From Candidatus Segatella violae (GTDB taxonomy: Bacteria > Bacteroidota > Bacteroidia > Bacteroidales > Bacteroidaceae), in the NCBI GenBank assembly GCA_002440225.1, contig DJSH01000043.1:49605-86541 (forward strand): a stretch of DNA of 36,937 nt. Reading direction: 5' to 3'. The translations under genes and the position numbers were made by a program. The notes beneath the pieces are model-generated. The model saw only the letters and a program-made list of their open reading frames with translations. It searched no databases and was not told where the DNA came from. Position 1 is the stretch's first letter; the number at the start of each line of letters is the position of its first letter. This document shows positions 14,742-24,400 of this stretch, piece by piece.

Positions 14742-17354
14742 ATGATGAGAAAAATTAAACTTGCATTCTTGCTGCTCACAGCTGCTTTCGCAATGATGGC
14801 AGTGCTTCCTGCAGATGCTAAGAAGAAAAAGAAAGAGTCGCCGAAACCTTCTAAGTCGGCTTATCAAAAGTTGATGGACAAAGCTGGGAGAGTCTCTGCA
14901 GAAGGAGGCTTCGTAAGCCTTCATAAAATTCAGGGAAAGCTCTATGTAGAGTTGCCATTGAAATATTGTGGTAGAGATTTCTTGATAGCTTCTACCACCT
15001 CCAAGTCAAGCAATTCCAAGCTTGCTATGGTAGGATACAAGCAGCACGCTCCGATGTGTGTATGTTTCAACAAGCAGGATAGTGCTGTCGTTTTGCAAAA
15101 CGTGAACACGAGTACGATGGCCGACCATGACTTGCAGTTGGCTTTCGATAGGAATTATGCCAATCCTATCATCAAGAGTTATAAGATTGCTGCCTATAAT
15201 GCCGACTCTACAAGTGTTGTGTTCGACATGACGGATATGTTTGTGAGCGACCAAAAGGAACTTTCGCCAGTAGCTACCAATTATAGCGTGTTGGGTATTA
15301 AGCCAACCTTTAAGAAAGATTGTTCTTCCTTAGGAACTATCAAGGCTTTCGAAGATAACGCTTCCGTCACGTCTACGCTTTCTTATGATTTTAAACTTAC
15401 GTTCTTGGGGGCAGAAGTATCTGATGGGCAGATGACTACCGAGGTGACCCGTACGCTTTTGCTTCTGCCCGAAATTCCAATGAAACCGAGAATCGCAGAT
15501 TCGCGCATAGGAACATTCCTTACCGATAAGACCCGGCTCACAATGAGCAATGACGGTATGGAGGATTTCTCTTATGCCAATCGCTGGCGCTTGGAACCAA
15601 AGGATTCTGCGGCTTGGGCGCGTGGTGAACTGGTTGAGCCCAAGAAGCCTATCGTGTGGTATGTAGACGATGCTTTCCCTGAGGCTTGGAAAGAACCTTT
15701 GAAACAGTCGGTGCTCATCTGGAACAAGGCTTTCGAGAAGATAGGTTTCAAAAATGTGATGCAGGCGGTGGACTTCCCTAAGAACGATTCGCTCTTCGAC
15801 CCCGACAACCTGAAGTATTCTTGTATCCGCTATGTGCCTATCCCTGTGAAAAATGCGATGGGCCCATCGTGGGTAGATCCTCGCTCTGGCGAGATTGTCA
15901 ATGCTTCGGTGATGGTGTATAATGATGTGGTGAAACTCATCAACAACTGGCGATTCGTTCAAACGGCTCAGATAGACCCTCGCGTGAGAAACAAGAAAAT
16001 GCCTGCCGACATCATAAAAGAGTCGCTCACTTATGTCTTTGCCCACGAGATAGGTCATACGCTGGGCTTGATGCACAATATGGCTGCTTCGTCAGCTTAT
16101 CCTGTCGATTCTTTGCGGTCGGCCTCCTTTACCCAGAAGTATGGCACCACGCCATCTATCATGGACTATGCTCGTTTCAACTATGTGGCCCAGCCAAGCG
16201 ACAAGGGCGTGCGTCTTTCGCCTCCCGACATCGGTGTGTACGACCAGTATGTCATCAAGTGGCTTTATTCTCCTATCGCGGGCGATCTCTCGGTCAAGGA
16301 TGAGGCCAAGGTCTTGGAGAAATGGGTAGACGAGAAGGCTGGCAATCCGTTGTATCGCTATGGACGCCAGCAAGTAGAGGCTAGGTACGACCCTAGCGCC
16401 TTGGAGGAGGACTTGGGCGACGACCCGGTAAAGGCTGGCACTTATGGCATCAAGAACTTACAATACAACTTGTCTCATTTGGACGAATGGATAAAGGACG
16501 ACGAGTCTACGTCGCACAAGCAAGATTTGTATGATGGTATCTCCCAGCAGTTTAGCCGTTACCTGAACAATGCCCTTGCCAATGTGGGTGGCATCTATCT
16601 CACGGCGGTGAAGGACGGGACCAAGGGGGATCGCTGGAAACCTGTTGAGGCTAGCCGGCAGCATGAGTCTATGCTCTGGGTGATTCGGCAGTTGAGAAAC
16701 AGCGATTGGCTCGATGCCCCAAGGCTTACCAAGAAGTTCCCTCTGTCCTTGAAACGTTCTATCTCTCTGAAGGGTGGCATCGGCAAGAAACTTTTGGGAT
16801 TGAACAACAACGTGTTGATGGCTTCTCATATCAGCAGTAATGGCTATACCCAGAAGGATTATTACAACGACTTATACACGGGCATTTGGGAGCCAACCAT
16901 CAAGAGCCAAAAGCTATCCGATGGCGATAAACTCCTTCAGCGACTGGTCGTAAAGGAGACCGTAGCTTCAGTGGCAAGGATTTCGGGTGCGTCTACCAAG
17001 AAATTGGCTGATGATTTCTCGCCTTATACTCCTTCTGTTTCAGATATAGCCTTGTATGGCTTAGATGCCACAGGATATGTAGCGGAGCATGCGCAGGAGC
17101 TGGAGCGCATCGAAGAGAGCAAGGGCAAGGGTTTCGTTGCCTCGCTCTTGGCAGGCAACGGCTTTGGCGACAAGATAGGCTATGGGTTCCAGTATCAAGT
17201 CAAGACAGACTTGATAGATGAGTCGGCGGCTTACAATCTCATCATGCTTAATAAAATCAAGGCGTTGGTGAAGAGTCGCATGGCTTCGGCTTCTGCCAAT
17301 GACAAGCCTCACTATCAGGCATTGATGGTGATGTTGAAGTCGCTCGACAAGTAA
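14742..17354 (+). CDS. Secreted zinc metalloprotease (metzincin-type, DUF5117/DUF4953 family)
   Basis: This 870-aa protein has a signal peptide (about 1-26, ending PADA) and no lipobox, then a Lys-rich stretch. Its catalytic site is HEIGHTLGLMH (residues 435-445), a full HExxHxxGxxH metzincin signature with three zinc histidines. A Met-turn candidate is SIMDYARF (Met474). The N-terminal half corresponds to the DUF5117 region and the catalytic part to DUF4953, as I remember these families. It is exported to the periplasm or beyond and would cleave proteins to feed the neighbouring SusCD pair. It is the last gene of the operon, 49 nt after the lipoprotein, and is followed by a stem-loop. Confidence 0.9.
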   Translation: MMRKIKLAFLLLTAAFAMMAVLPADAKKKKKESPKPSKSAYQKLMDKAGRVSAEGGFVSLHKIQGKLYVELPLKYCGRDFLIASTTSKSSNSKLAMVGYKQHAPMCVCFNKQDSAVVLQNVNTSTMADHDLQLAFDRNYANPIIKSYKIAAYNADSTSVVFDMTDMFVSDQKELSPVATNYSVLGIKPTFKKDCSSLGTIKAFEDNASVTSTLSYDFKLTFLGAEVSDGQMTTEVTRTLLLLPEIPMKPRIADSRIGTFLTDKTRLTMSNDGMEDFSYANRWRLEPKDSAAWARGELVEPKKPIVWYVDDAFPEAWKEPLKQSVLIWNKAFEKIGFKNVMQAVDFPKNDSLFDPDNLKYSCIRYVPIPVKNAMGPSWVDPRSGEIVNASVMVYNDVVKLINNWRFVQTAQIDPRVRNKKMPADIIKESLTYVFAHEIGHTLGLMHNMAASSAYPVDSLRSASFTQKYGTTPSIMDYARFNYVAQPSDKGVRLSPPDIGVYDQYVIKWLYSPIAGDLSVKDEAKVLEKWVDEKAGNPLYRYGRQQVEARYDPSALEEDLGDDPVKAGTYGIKNLQYNLSHLDEWIKDDESTSHKQDLYDGISQQFSRYLNNALANVGGIYLTAVKDGTKGDRWKPVEASRQHESMLWVIRQLRNSDWLDAPRLTKKFPLSLKRSISLKGGIGKKLLGLNNNVLMASHISSNGYTQKDYYNDLYTGIWEPTIKSQKLSDGDKLLQRLVVKETVASVARISGASTKKLADDFSPYTPSVSDIALYGLDATGYVAEHAQELERIEESKGKGFVASLLAGNGFGDKIGYGFQYQVKTDLIDESAAYNLIMLNKIKALVKSRMASASANDKPHYQALMVMLKSLDK

Positions 17355-17381
17355 AATATAGGATATTTTGAGATTTATACG

Positions 17382-17402
17382 GGGATATATGGAAGATTGC
17401 TA
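17382..17402 (+). repeat. 21-bp direct repeat, right copy
   Basis: This sequence is identical to 7050-7070 and lies 27 nt after the protease stop. Read in the same frame as the left copy it again ends GYMEDC followed by a stop (TAG), but there is no start codon or similar protein upstream. It therefore looks like a gene 3' end left without its gene. Confidence 0.8.
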
Positions 17403-17404
17403 GG

Positions 17405-17448
17405 CTGTGGCAAAAGTTTGCCTCAGTAGGGGCAAAAAACTGCCACAG
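17405..17448 (+). terminator. Stem-loop after the protease operon
   Basis: CTGTGGCA (17405-17412) pairs perfectly with TGCCACAG (17441-17448). Inside this, GTTTGCC and GGCAAAAAAC can pair partly. It is the first strong hairpin after the protease stop. There is no clear U tract, so termination is only probable. Confidence 0.5.
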
Positions 17449-17550
17449 TAAGGCAGTCATTTGCCTAAGGCCTTGCAGCCTGCAGTCGAAGCCGTAGCTA
17501 GTGGCTGTTCTAGCCTTATAGTCTTCCAACTGTGTGTTCTAGGATTCTCG

Positions 17551-17885
17551 TGTGGCTTTTCCTCTTCACACTTCACCAATCTCTCGGAATCCCCTGTGTT
17601 TATCGGCATTCCGAGAGGTGAAGAGTGCTCCCCGACACTTCACCCACACTACACCACACTACACCTCGCCAATTCCTGTCTTATGCAACAAAAATGTTCC
17701 ATTTTCCCTCAAATCTTAGGGGCTTATATTCTTTATTTCCTCTCTTAGAGCAAAAATAGAAGATAGACAGGGGTGTAGTGTGGTGTAGTGTGGGTGAAGT
17801 GTCAGTGAACACACTTCACCCTGCAAACACGCTGTGTGATAATGAGTTATGGTCGATTAGTGAAGTGTGAAGAGTAAAAGCCGCA
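17551..17885. repeat. Large nested inverted repeat, non-coding
   Basis: The outer arms 17551-17580 and 17856-17885 match over 30 bp with 3 mismatches. The inner arms 17634-17665 and 17772-17803 match perfectly over 32 bp and are built of repeated GTGTAGTG units. A further 7-bp pair (17675-17681 / 17765-17771) extends the inner stem. A separate perfect 10-bp hairpin, CTCTCGGAAT / ATTCCGAGAG, sits at 17581-17617. The motif CACTTCACC or its complement recurs six times, so alternative pairings are possible. No convincing coding frame is present. It fills most of the 706-nt gap between the protease and the second ECF gene. It could be a MITE-like element, a structured RNA or a recombination site. 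Confidence 0.8.
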
Positions 17886-17984
17886 GTAGGTTTCTACGAA
17901 CCAACTATAAGTGTTCTTTTTGTCAAATATAAATAATTTAAGCATTTTCTTAATGAAAAGCGAGGAGAAATCATTTATTTGTAT

Positions 17985-17992
17985 TATCTTTG
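17985..17992 (+). promoter_or_regulatory. Candidate -7 element of the second ECF-FecR operon
   Basis: TATCTTTG matches TAnnTTTG, 68 nt upstream of the ECF start. No TTTG is found at 19-21 nt upstream. The surrounding 17886-18060 is AT-rich and otherwise featureless. Confidence 0.45.
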
Positions 17993-18060
17993 CACATGCT
18001 TACGCTTACTGGCATTTCTTGTTAGTTAGGTTTGCAAATGAATATTAAAACCAATAATAA

Positions 18061-18618
18061 ATGGAAATCGAAAAGGAAATCATTTTGCTCATGTCTCAAG
18101 GAGATGAAAATGCTTATGCAACAATGTTTCATAAGTTCTATCCAAAGGTGCATCGTTTTGCTTTCATGTTGTTGAAAAACATGGATGATGCAGATGATGT
18201 GTGCCAGATTATCTTTGAGAAAATTTGGATGAAAAGACAAAAGTTTGCTGCGATTAAAAATTTCGATTCTTACCTGTTTGTTTTGACTAAATATACCATT
18301 CTCAATTATATCAACACAAAGCGCATCATTCCGCTAAATATAGATTCCTTGCCAGATTGCTGTGCCAACGACGCTTCGCCACATGATAAGGTGGTGGCAA
18401 AAGATACTCAATTGCTTATTGATATGGTGGTGGAGAATATGCCGCCACAACGGCAAGCGATTTATCGCATGAGCAGGGAGCAGTATCTCAAGAACGAAGA
18501 GATTGCACAAAAGCTGGGCTTGCAAAAGAAAACCGTAGAGAATCATCTAAACCTAGCTCTTAAAGAAATCAAAAAAGTCTTATATTTGGTGATTTTATTT
18601 CATCTGACTTGGGGGTAG
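18061..18618 (+). CDS. ECF sigma-70 factor (locus 2)
   Basis: This 185-aa ECF sigma factor has region 2 (DENAYATMFHKFYPKVHRFAF, MDDADDVCQIIFEKIW) and region 4 (MPPQRQAIYRMSREQYLKNEEIAQKL, with helix-turn-helix GLQKKTVENHLNLALKEI). The C-terminus continues into a short hydrophobic run, YLVILFHLTWG, as seen in several SusCD-associated ECF factors. It is 41 nt upstream of its FecR partner. Unlike locus 1, the susC/susD genes lie on the opposite strand, converging on this operon. Confidence 0.93.
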   Translation: MEIEKEIILLMSQGDENAYATMFHKFYPKVHRFAFMLLKNMDDADDVCQIIFEKIWMKRQKFAAIKNFDSYLFVLTKYTILNYINTKRIIPLNIDSLPDCCANDASPHDKVVAKDTQLLIDMVVENMPPQRQAIYRMSREQYLKNEEIAQKLGLQKKTVENHLNLALKEIKKVLYLVILFHLTWG

Positions 18619-18659
18619 TCTTTTAAAAGCGAGTCTTCAAACTGATAACGTATTACATT

Positions 18660-19658
18660 ATGGCAACAAAGATAAAGAAGATTATTGATTTTTATTCAGA
18701 GCACAAAGTGTCTGATAATATAAGAGATAGAGTGTTGGAAAGAATTTCTGCCTCAAAAGATGATAAGGAGGTTGATGAGGTATTCCGTACTTTATGGGAC
18801 AAAGCTGATGCAGCATACATGGATGCTGATGAAATCTCTACAGCTTTTGATCGGATGCACCTTTTCCATGAGGACAAGCCAAAAAGTAGAATCCTTCAAA
18901 TGCTTCCTTGGCAAAGAGTTGTTGCAGTAATAGTTCCTCTTGTCATGCTGGCTATTTTCGGCAAGATATATATGCAAACGCATAACGCACAACAGAATCC
19001 ACCAGAAATAGCGATGTTGCAACAACATACCATCAATGGCGAATGTAAGACAGTGGCTATGGCTGATGGCACCCAAGTTAGGCTAAGCCAAAGTTCTGTA
19101 CTGTGTTATCCGTCATCCTTTGAAGGAAAGGAGCGCAAGGTATTCCTTACCGGTGAAGCTTTCTTCGACATCAAACACGATGCTAAAAGACCATTCCATG
19201 TTAGTTCTCCTTATTTTGAGATTACGGATTTAGGAACGTCGTTTATGGTTTCTTCGTACACTACCGATGAAGAGGTATCTGCCACACTTAAAACAGGTAA
19301 AATAGAGATTCAGATTGCAGGTGAAGGCAAAAAGTATTGCATGAAACCCAACGAACAATTGGTATATAATGTGAGAACTAAGGCAGTAAACATTCGCAAG
19401 GTGGCATCGGAAGAAATTGGCACAAGTTGGCGTAACAAGGAAATTGACTTGAATGATGTTACTTTAGCTGAGGCTGCCAACATTTTGAGTAAAACTTATG
19501 GTGTAAAGTTTGTCTTCACGTCAAGATGTTATCAGAACACTAAAATCACAGTTCATTTCAATCAAGGTGAAACCTTATCGAGTGCGATGTCTATTATTAA
19601 GGATTTGATACCAGGAATGACCTATGAGATAAGGAAAGGTATAGTAATCGTGAAGTAA
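18660..19658 (+). CDS. FecR-type anti-sigma factor (locus 2)
   Basis: This 332-aa single-pass inner-membrane protein has a cytoplasmic domain (1-82), a transmembrane helix (about 85-103, VVAVIVPLVMLAIFGKIYM) and a periplasmic FecR domain. The FecR domain has KTVAMADGTQVRLSQSSVLCYP, KVFLTGEAFFDIKHDAKRPF and EITDLGTSFMV. A C-terminal STN-like segment (LAEAANILSKTYGVKFVF) follows. It would hold the ECF factor of the same operon until the STN-bearing SusC signals. The operon ends in a strong terminator shared with the opposing susD. Confidence 0.93.
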   Translation: MATKIKKIIDFYSEHKVSDNIRDRVLERISASKDDKEVDEVFRTLWDKADAAYMDADEISTAFDRMHLFHEDKPKSRILQMLPWQRVVAVIVPLVMLAIFGKIYMQTHNAQQNPPEIAMLQQHTINGECKTVAMADGTQVRLSQSSVLCYPSSFEGKERKVFLTGEAFFDIKHDAKRPFHVSSPYFEITDLGTSFMVSSYTTDEEVSATLKTGKIEIQIAGEGKKYCMKPNEQLVYNVRTKAVNIRKVASEEIGTSWRNKEIDLNDVTLAEAANILSKTYGVKFVFTSRCYQNTKITVHFNQGETLSSAMSIIKDLIPGMTYEIRKGIVIVK

Positions 19659-19671
19659 TGGTTAAAAGTAA

Positions 19672-19728
19672 GCCTGCCTAGAAAGCTCTGTGTTCGTATC
19701 AAGAACAGTCTAGCTTTCTTAGGCAGGC
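19672..19728. terminator. Bidirectional terminator between fecR and susD (locus 2)
   Basis: GCCTGCCTAGAAAGCT (19672-19687) pairs with AGCTTTCTTAGGCAGGC (19712-19728) with a single bulged base, and the loop itself contains a GTTC/GAAC pair. It lies between two convergent genes, 14 nt after the fecR stop and 40 nt from the susD stop. Confidence 0.85.
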
Positions 19729-19768
19729 AAACTAACATGTGCCGATTTAAACTATTAAAAGAACTTTG

Positions 19769-21394
19769 TTAATATCCAGGGTTCTGCTTTAGCTTAGGGT
19801 TAGTCAAAATCTGACTATTTGGTATAGGATAGAGATTCTTGTTGTTGTCGCTAGCATCATGTGAGAACCATGAGCGAGTGGCAAATACGCCAAACCTTAT
19901 CATATCCTGACGACGGCGTCCTTCCTGTGAGAATTCCCAACCTAGTTCGTCAAGCATTCTTCCATATTCAATGGTCGCATTGTCATGACTAGTCTTAGTG
20001 TTGTCTCTGCGGCCATAGTCATAACAACTGTTTCCTTTGAGCTGGTCTCCCGTAACAATGGCTTTTGCTGGGTTGCTGTTGAAATCACGTTCTCTTACTT
20101 GGGTTACAAGTACAGCAGCTTCGTCAGCATGTCCTGTTCTCAAAAGGGCTTCTGCTTTCATAAGGTAAACGTCAGCATAGCGCAAGAGTGGAAAATCATT
20201 GCTGAGGCGATTGGTGATGCCCTCTGCATACTCAAACTTACCCCATCTGAGACCTTGGTTTTCATCAGAGTCGTCAATACTATTCACCTTATTGACGTAT
20301 ACAAGAGGTTTCCCCATCATGTTACCCATGGTGCAAAGCAATTCCTCGCCATTCTTGTCATATTGCGGACCAGCGATGAAGTCATCCGTCAAGCGTTGAT
20401 CGTCAGGGTCGAATGTATCTATGTATTGCGGAATGACACATACACCGCCCCATGGAGTAGCCTTGAAATTGTAGGTGGCTTGATTCTCTGGCTGCAAGCT
20501 ATACATGTGGAAATCGAACGCATTCCAGTCGGTTACGTAAGTCTCGTCAAATGGCAAGGCAAAGATAATCTCTTTGCTGTTTTCATTATGGGTAATGAAA
20601 ACATTCTTGCGCACAGATTCCAAGCTGTATTTCCCGCACTCCATAACCTTGTTGCATGCTTCAATACATTTGTCGTAATCCTTGTGGGCACCGTCGCTGA
20701 ACACTTCTGAGTTGAGGTACATCTTGGCGAGCAAGGTGTATCCAGCCCATTTGTTGAAGCGACCATAATATTCACTGTTTACCTCTTCCGTCAGGTTCGG
20801 TATGTTCTCCGTCAATTCTTGTACTATAAACTCGTATAACTCCTTGCGGGTGCTCTGTTCTGGCAAATAGCCTTCTGGTACATCAAATTTCGTAATGATA
20901 GGTACATTGCCAAACAAATCATCGAGCACATAATAATAGGAAGCTCTCAAGACCTTCAGCTCAGAAACGACAGCCTTCTCACGAGTACCAAGTTGAATCT
21001 GTCCTGATTCTATCTGGTAAAGCACACGGTTGCAGGCATTGATGCCATCGTATGTGCGGACCCATGATTGCAAAGGAATGTCGTCCTCGCTAGTCCACTT
21101 ATGCTGGTGCATGCGTTTGTAGACACCGCCGTCTACCCATCCGTTTGGACGGGCAGGGATTACGTCTTCGTCGGTGCAAAGCATCTCTGCACGTGCCACG
21201 CCATTCCAGAGAAGCATAGTCTTTCGCCATGACACATAAGCAGATGATAGCAAGGAAGCTACGTCTTCATCGGTTGGTTGAAAACCATCAGCAACTACAT
21301 TTGTGTAATTTGTATCCTTCAAGTCTGTACAAGAAGATACGCCCAAAAGCGCAGCCACGCTTATAAGGCAACTATATAATATATTCGTTTTCAT
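19769..21394 (-). CDS. SusD/RagB-family surface lipoprotein (locus 2)
   Basis: This 541-aa lipoprotein has a lipobox VSSC (Cys22) followed by TDLKDTNY. The RagB/SusD core includes YDGINACNRVLYQIE, KAVVSELKVLRASYYYVLDDLFGNVPI and, near the end, a WEFSQEGRRRQDMIRFG block. It ends in the usual YPIPNSQILTNPKLKQNPGY. It would cap the SusC encoded 24 nt upstream in the same operon. No hydrolase or other enzyme gene accompanies this pair, so the substrate cannot be guessed from context. Confidence 0.96.
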   Translation of the reverse strand: MKTNILYSCLISVAALLGVSSCTDLKDTNYTNVVADGFQPTDEDVASLLSSAYVSWRKTMLLWNGVARAEMLCTDEDVIPARPNGWVDGGVYKRMHQHKWTSEDDIPLQSWVRTYDGINACNRVLYQIESGQIQLGTREKAVVSELKVLRASYYYVLDDLFGNVPIITKFDVPEGYLPEQSTRKELYEFIVQELTENIPNLTEEVNSEYYGRFNKWAGYTLLAKMYLNSEVFSDGAHKDYDKCIEACNKVMECGKYSLESVRKNVFITHNENSKEIIFALPFDETYVTDWNAFDFHMYSLQPENQATYNFKATPWGGVCVIPQYIDTFDPDDQRLTDDFIAGPQYDKNGEELLCTMGNMMGKPLVYVNKVNSIDDSDENQGLRWGKFEYAEGITNRLSNDFPLLRYADVYLMKAEALLRTGHADEAAVLVTQVRERDFNSNPAKAIVTGDQLKGNSCYDYGRRDNTKTSHDNATIEYGRMLDELGWEFSQEGRRRQDMIRFGVFATRSWFSHDASDNNKNLYPIPNSQILTNPKLKQNPGY

Positions 21395-21418
21395 GACTTA
21401 TTTTTCTATTGTTTATCA

Positions 21419-24400
21419 TTAGAATGTAACATTCACGCCAAATGTGAAGGCACGAGTGTGTGGATAACTGTCACGGTTGTCATAGCCAGGAGCTAAGCCA
21501 GAGGTTGATACTTCTGGGTCAATGCCCTTGTAGCCAGTGATGGTGATGGCGTTGTTGACTGAGGCGTAAAGACGTAAAGCCTTTATCCATTTGCTAAATT
21601 TATTGAAAGTATAGCCAAATGTGATGTTGTCAATCTTCCAATAATCACCATTCTCCACATAGTAGCTGTTGAATTCCTCAGAGCATAAGCTATTAAGTAC
21701 AGCTTTGCCAAATACCTTGTCGTATGCAGAGCGCAGACGATTCCAGTCTTGACGACTTCTGTTCTCGTAGAACATTCTCATGCCGTTCATGATTTGGAAG
21801 CCAAAAGCACCACGCATGTTGATGGCAAGGTCGAAGTTCTTATAGCGGAACTGGTTGTTGAAACCTAAGTACCATTTTGGCACGCCATTGCCCAAGATTT
21901 GCTTGTCTTCGAAAGAATGAGTAAAGTCATCATAATTTACTCGATTTCCATTCTTGTCAAGGTAAATCCATTTGCCACTGTCGTCTACGTCGACAACTTT
22001 GAAGCCATAAATATCACCTACTTTATGCCCTATGCGAACGATGTGCGATTCTGTCTTGATAGGTTCTTCTATCCATCCTGTCATGAAATAATCGGATGAT
22101 GTCTGATATAAATCATTTGACAAACTCTTCAACTTGTTTGAATTGGTTGAGAACGTGATGGTGGTATTCCACTTGAAATCCTTGGTTTGTACAGGGATGG
22201 CATTCACCATGATTTCGAGACCATTGTTACTCATCTCGCCTACGTTGGCACGAGTTGTAGTATAAAGGTTTGGAGGAGATGGCACAGAGTAGTCGTAGAG
22301 CAATCCTTTGATGAGGCGATAGTACCAATCGATGGACACGTTCAGACGATAATTCAATACACTGAAATCAACACCGACATCATATTCATGTTTCTCTTCC
22401 CATTTCAGCTTGTTATTGGAATTTTGGGTTGGTTGCAAGGCGCGAATCCATTGCCCGTTATAGAGATAATAATCTCCATATCCCAACAGTGACACTCCAA
22501 GGAAAGATTGGCTAGGTTGAGAACCTGTAACACCATATCCAGCTCTCAGCTTGATGTCATTGAAGAGCTTCTGGTGCTGCATGAACTTTTCCTCTGTGAT
22601 GCGCCAACCTAAAGATACGCTAGGGAAAGTACCCCATGGCTTGTCCGTACCTGCCAATTGACTGGCTGCCTCATGGCGAACACTGGCCATCAACAAGTAA
22701 CGGTTCTTGTAGTTATAATTCAAGCGTCCAAAGAAACCTATCAAGTTGGTCTCAAGCCTGTAGCTGTATTCTGTGCCTAAGCCTTCTTTCAAAGCCTGTC
22801 CTACGCCAATGTTGTGCCAACTGAACAAGTCGGTTGGGAAATTATAGTTGCGCTCGTATTGATTGCTATATGTGCCTTCCTGATAGCTGTAGCCTACGAG
22901 TGCCTGTATGGTATGGTCGCCAAATGTTTTGTGAAATTGACCAGTCAATTCTATCAACTTGGTGACAGTGCTGCTACTACCTGTTGATGCATAGCCGTTC
23001 ATGCCATCACGAACATTGGAAATATGATTCTTGGTCTCATAATATCCACCTTCTTGATTTATTTTGTCATACGACAACAATGCATTTAATGTAAGTTCCT
23101 TGATAGGAGCCAGTGTGATATTGGAACTGAAGCGCATTTGTGAAACTTTCTGCTCTCCATCACACTCATAGATACGTGATACAGGGTTGTCATAGTTGAA
23201 GATACCTGTATTCTCATGCCATGAGCCATCTTCATTTTTGATAGGCTCTGTCGGGTTATGTATAAGAGCTTGGCGCCAGCTATATGTATTGAAGCTTCCA
23301 CCATCACTTGTCGCTGTATATCCTGTCTGGTTGCCCAAAAGCTGGAAATTAAATCTCAGTTTGTTGTCAAACATGGAGTGATTTACTTCGGCACGACCTT
23401 GAAATTCTTCCTTGTCAGAACGCTTGAAGATACCTTGTAGGTTGCGGTAATTGATGTTGAATATGTAGTTTGTCTCAGCATTGCCACCCTTGAAAGACAC
23501 ATTGTGTACATGGCTGAGACCTGTTCTCGTGATAGCGCCAATCCAATCTGTGTTCTCTCCCAAGTCCCAAGATGCATCTCTCAATCCATCCTTGATCTGC
23601 TGGCGATAATCGTTCGCATCACAGAAGTCTGGTCGCTTGGCTATTGTGGAGAGACTGAGATATCCGCTATATTGTACTTCATTGACGTTGTTGCCCTTTG
23701 CCTTTTTTGTTGTAATAAGCACAACGCCATTGGTGCCGCGAGATCCATAAATGGCAGCCGCGGAACCATCTTTAAGTACGTCGATACTTTCGATGTCTTC
23801 TGGAGCAACAGTATTGAAATCGCCTGGTACGCCATCAATAAGAATCAGAGGATTGGTCGAAGCACCTAAAATTGTAGTATTACCTCGAAGAGATATTTCT
23901 GTGCCTCCTACAGGGTTGCCATTTGGGTTGGTGACAGAAAGTCCTGCTATTTTACCTTGAATCAACTGGCCTGCGTCATTGATGGCTCCAGCCGTAAAGT
24001 CTTCGCTCTTGACGCTACCTACAGAGCTAGTAATGTCTCCCTTCTTCTGCGTTCCATATCCAATGACTACTACTTCGTTTAGTATCTTTTTGTCTTCTTC
24101 TAGTACCACAGAAATATGCTGTTGCTTATTGATAGCAACATCTTGTGTTTGGTAACCGATATAGGAGATTAGAAGCGAATTGCCACTTGCTACGTCTATT
24201 GTGAAATTGCCATCTAAATCTGATATGGTACCATCACTTTGTCCTTTTACCCTGACGGTAGCACCAATAATTGGTTCTCCGGTCTCATCCTTGATGGTTC
24301 CGTGAACTTTTATCTTCTTGCCTTTGGATGCTTGTTGTGGCTTGATGATGATGTAATTGCCATCCAATTCATAGGTGCAATTGGTGCCTTTAAGTAATTG

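Noticed and set aside
17461..17748. 95-codon plus-strand frame in the gap before the second ECF gene
   Set aside because: It runs through the arms of the nested inverted repeat and gives a low-complexity peptide; the region is better explained as non-coding.
17551..17885. CRISPR array or insertion sequence
   Set aside because: The repeats are inverted rather than regularly spaced direct repeats, spacers are lacking, and there is no transposase or cas gene nearby.
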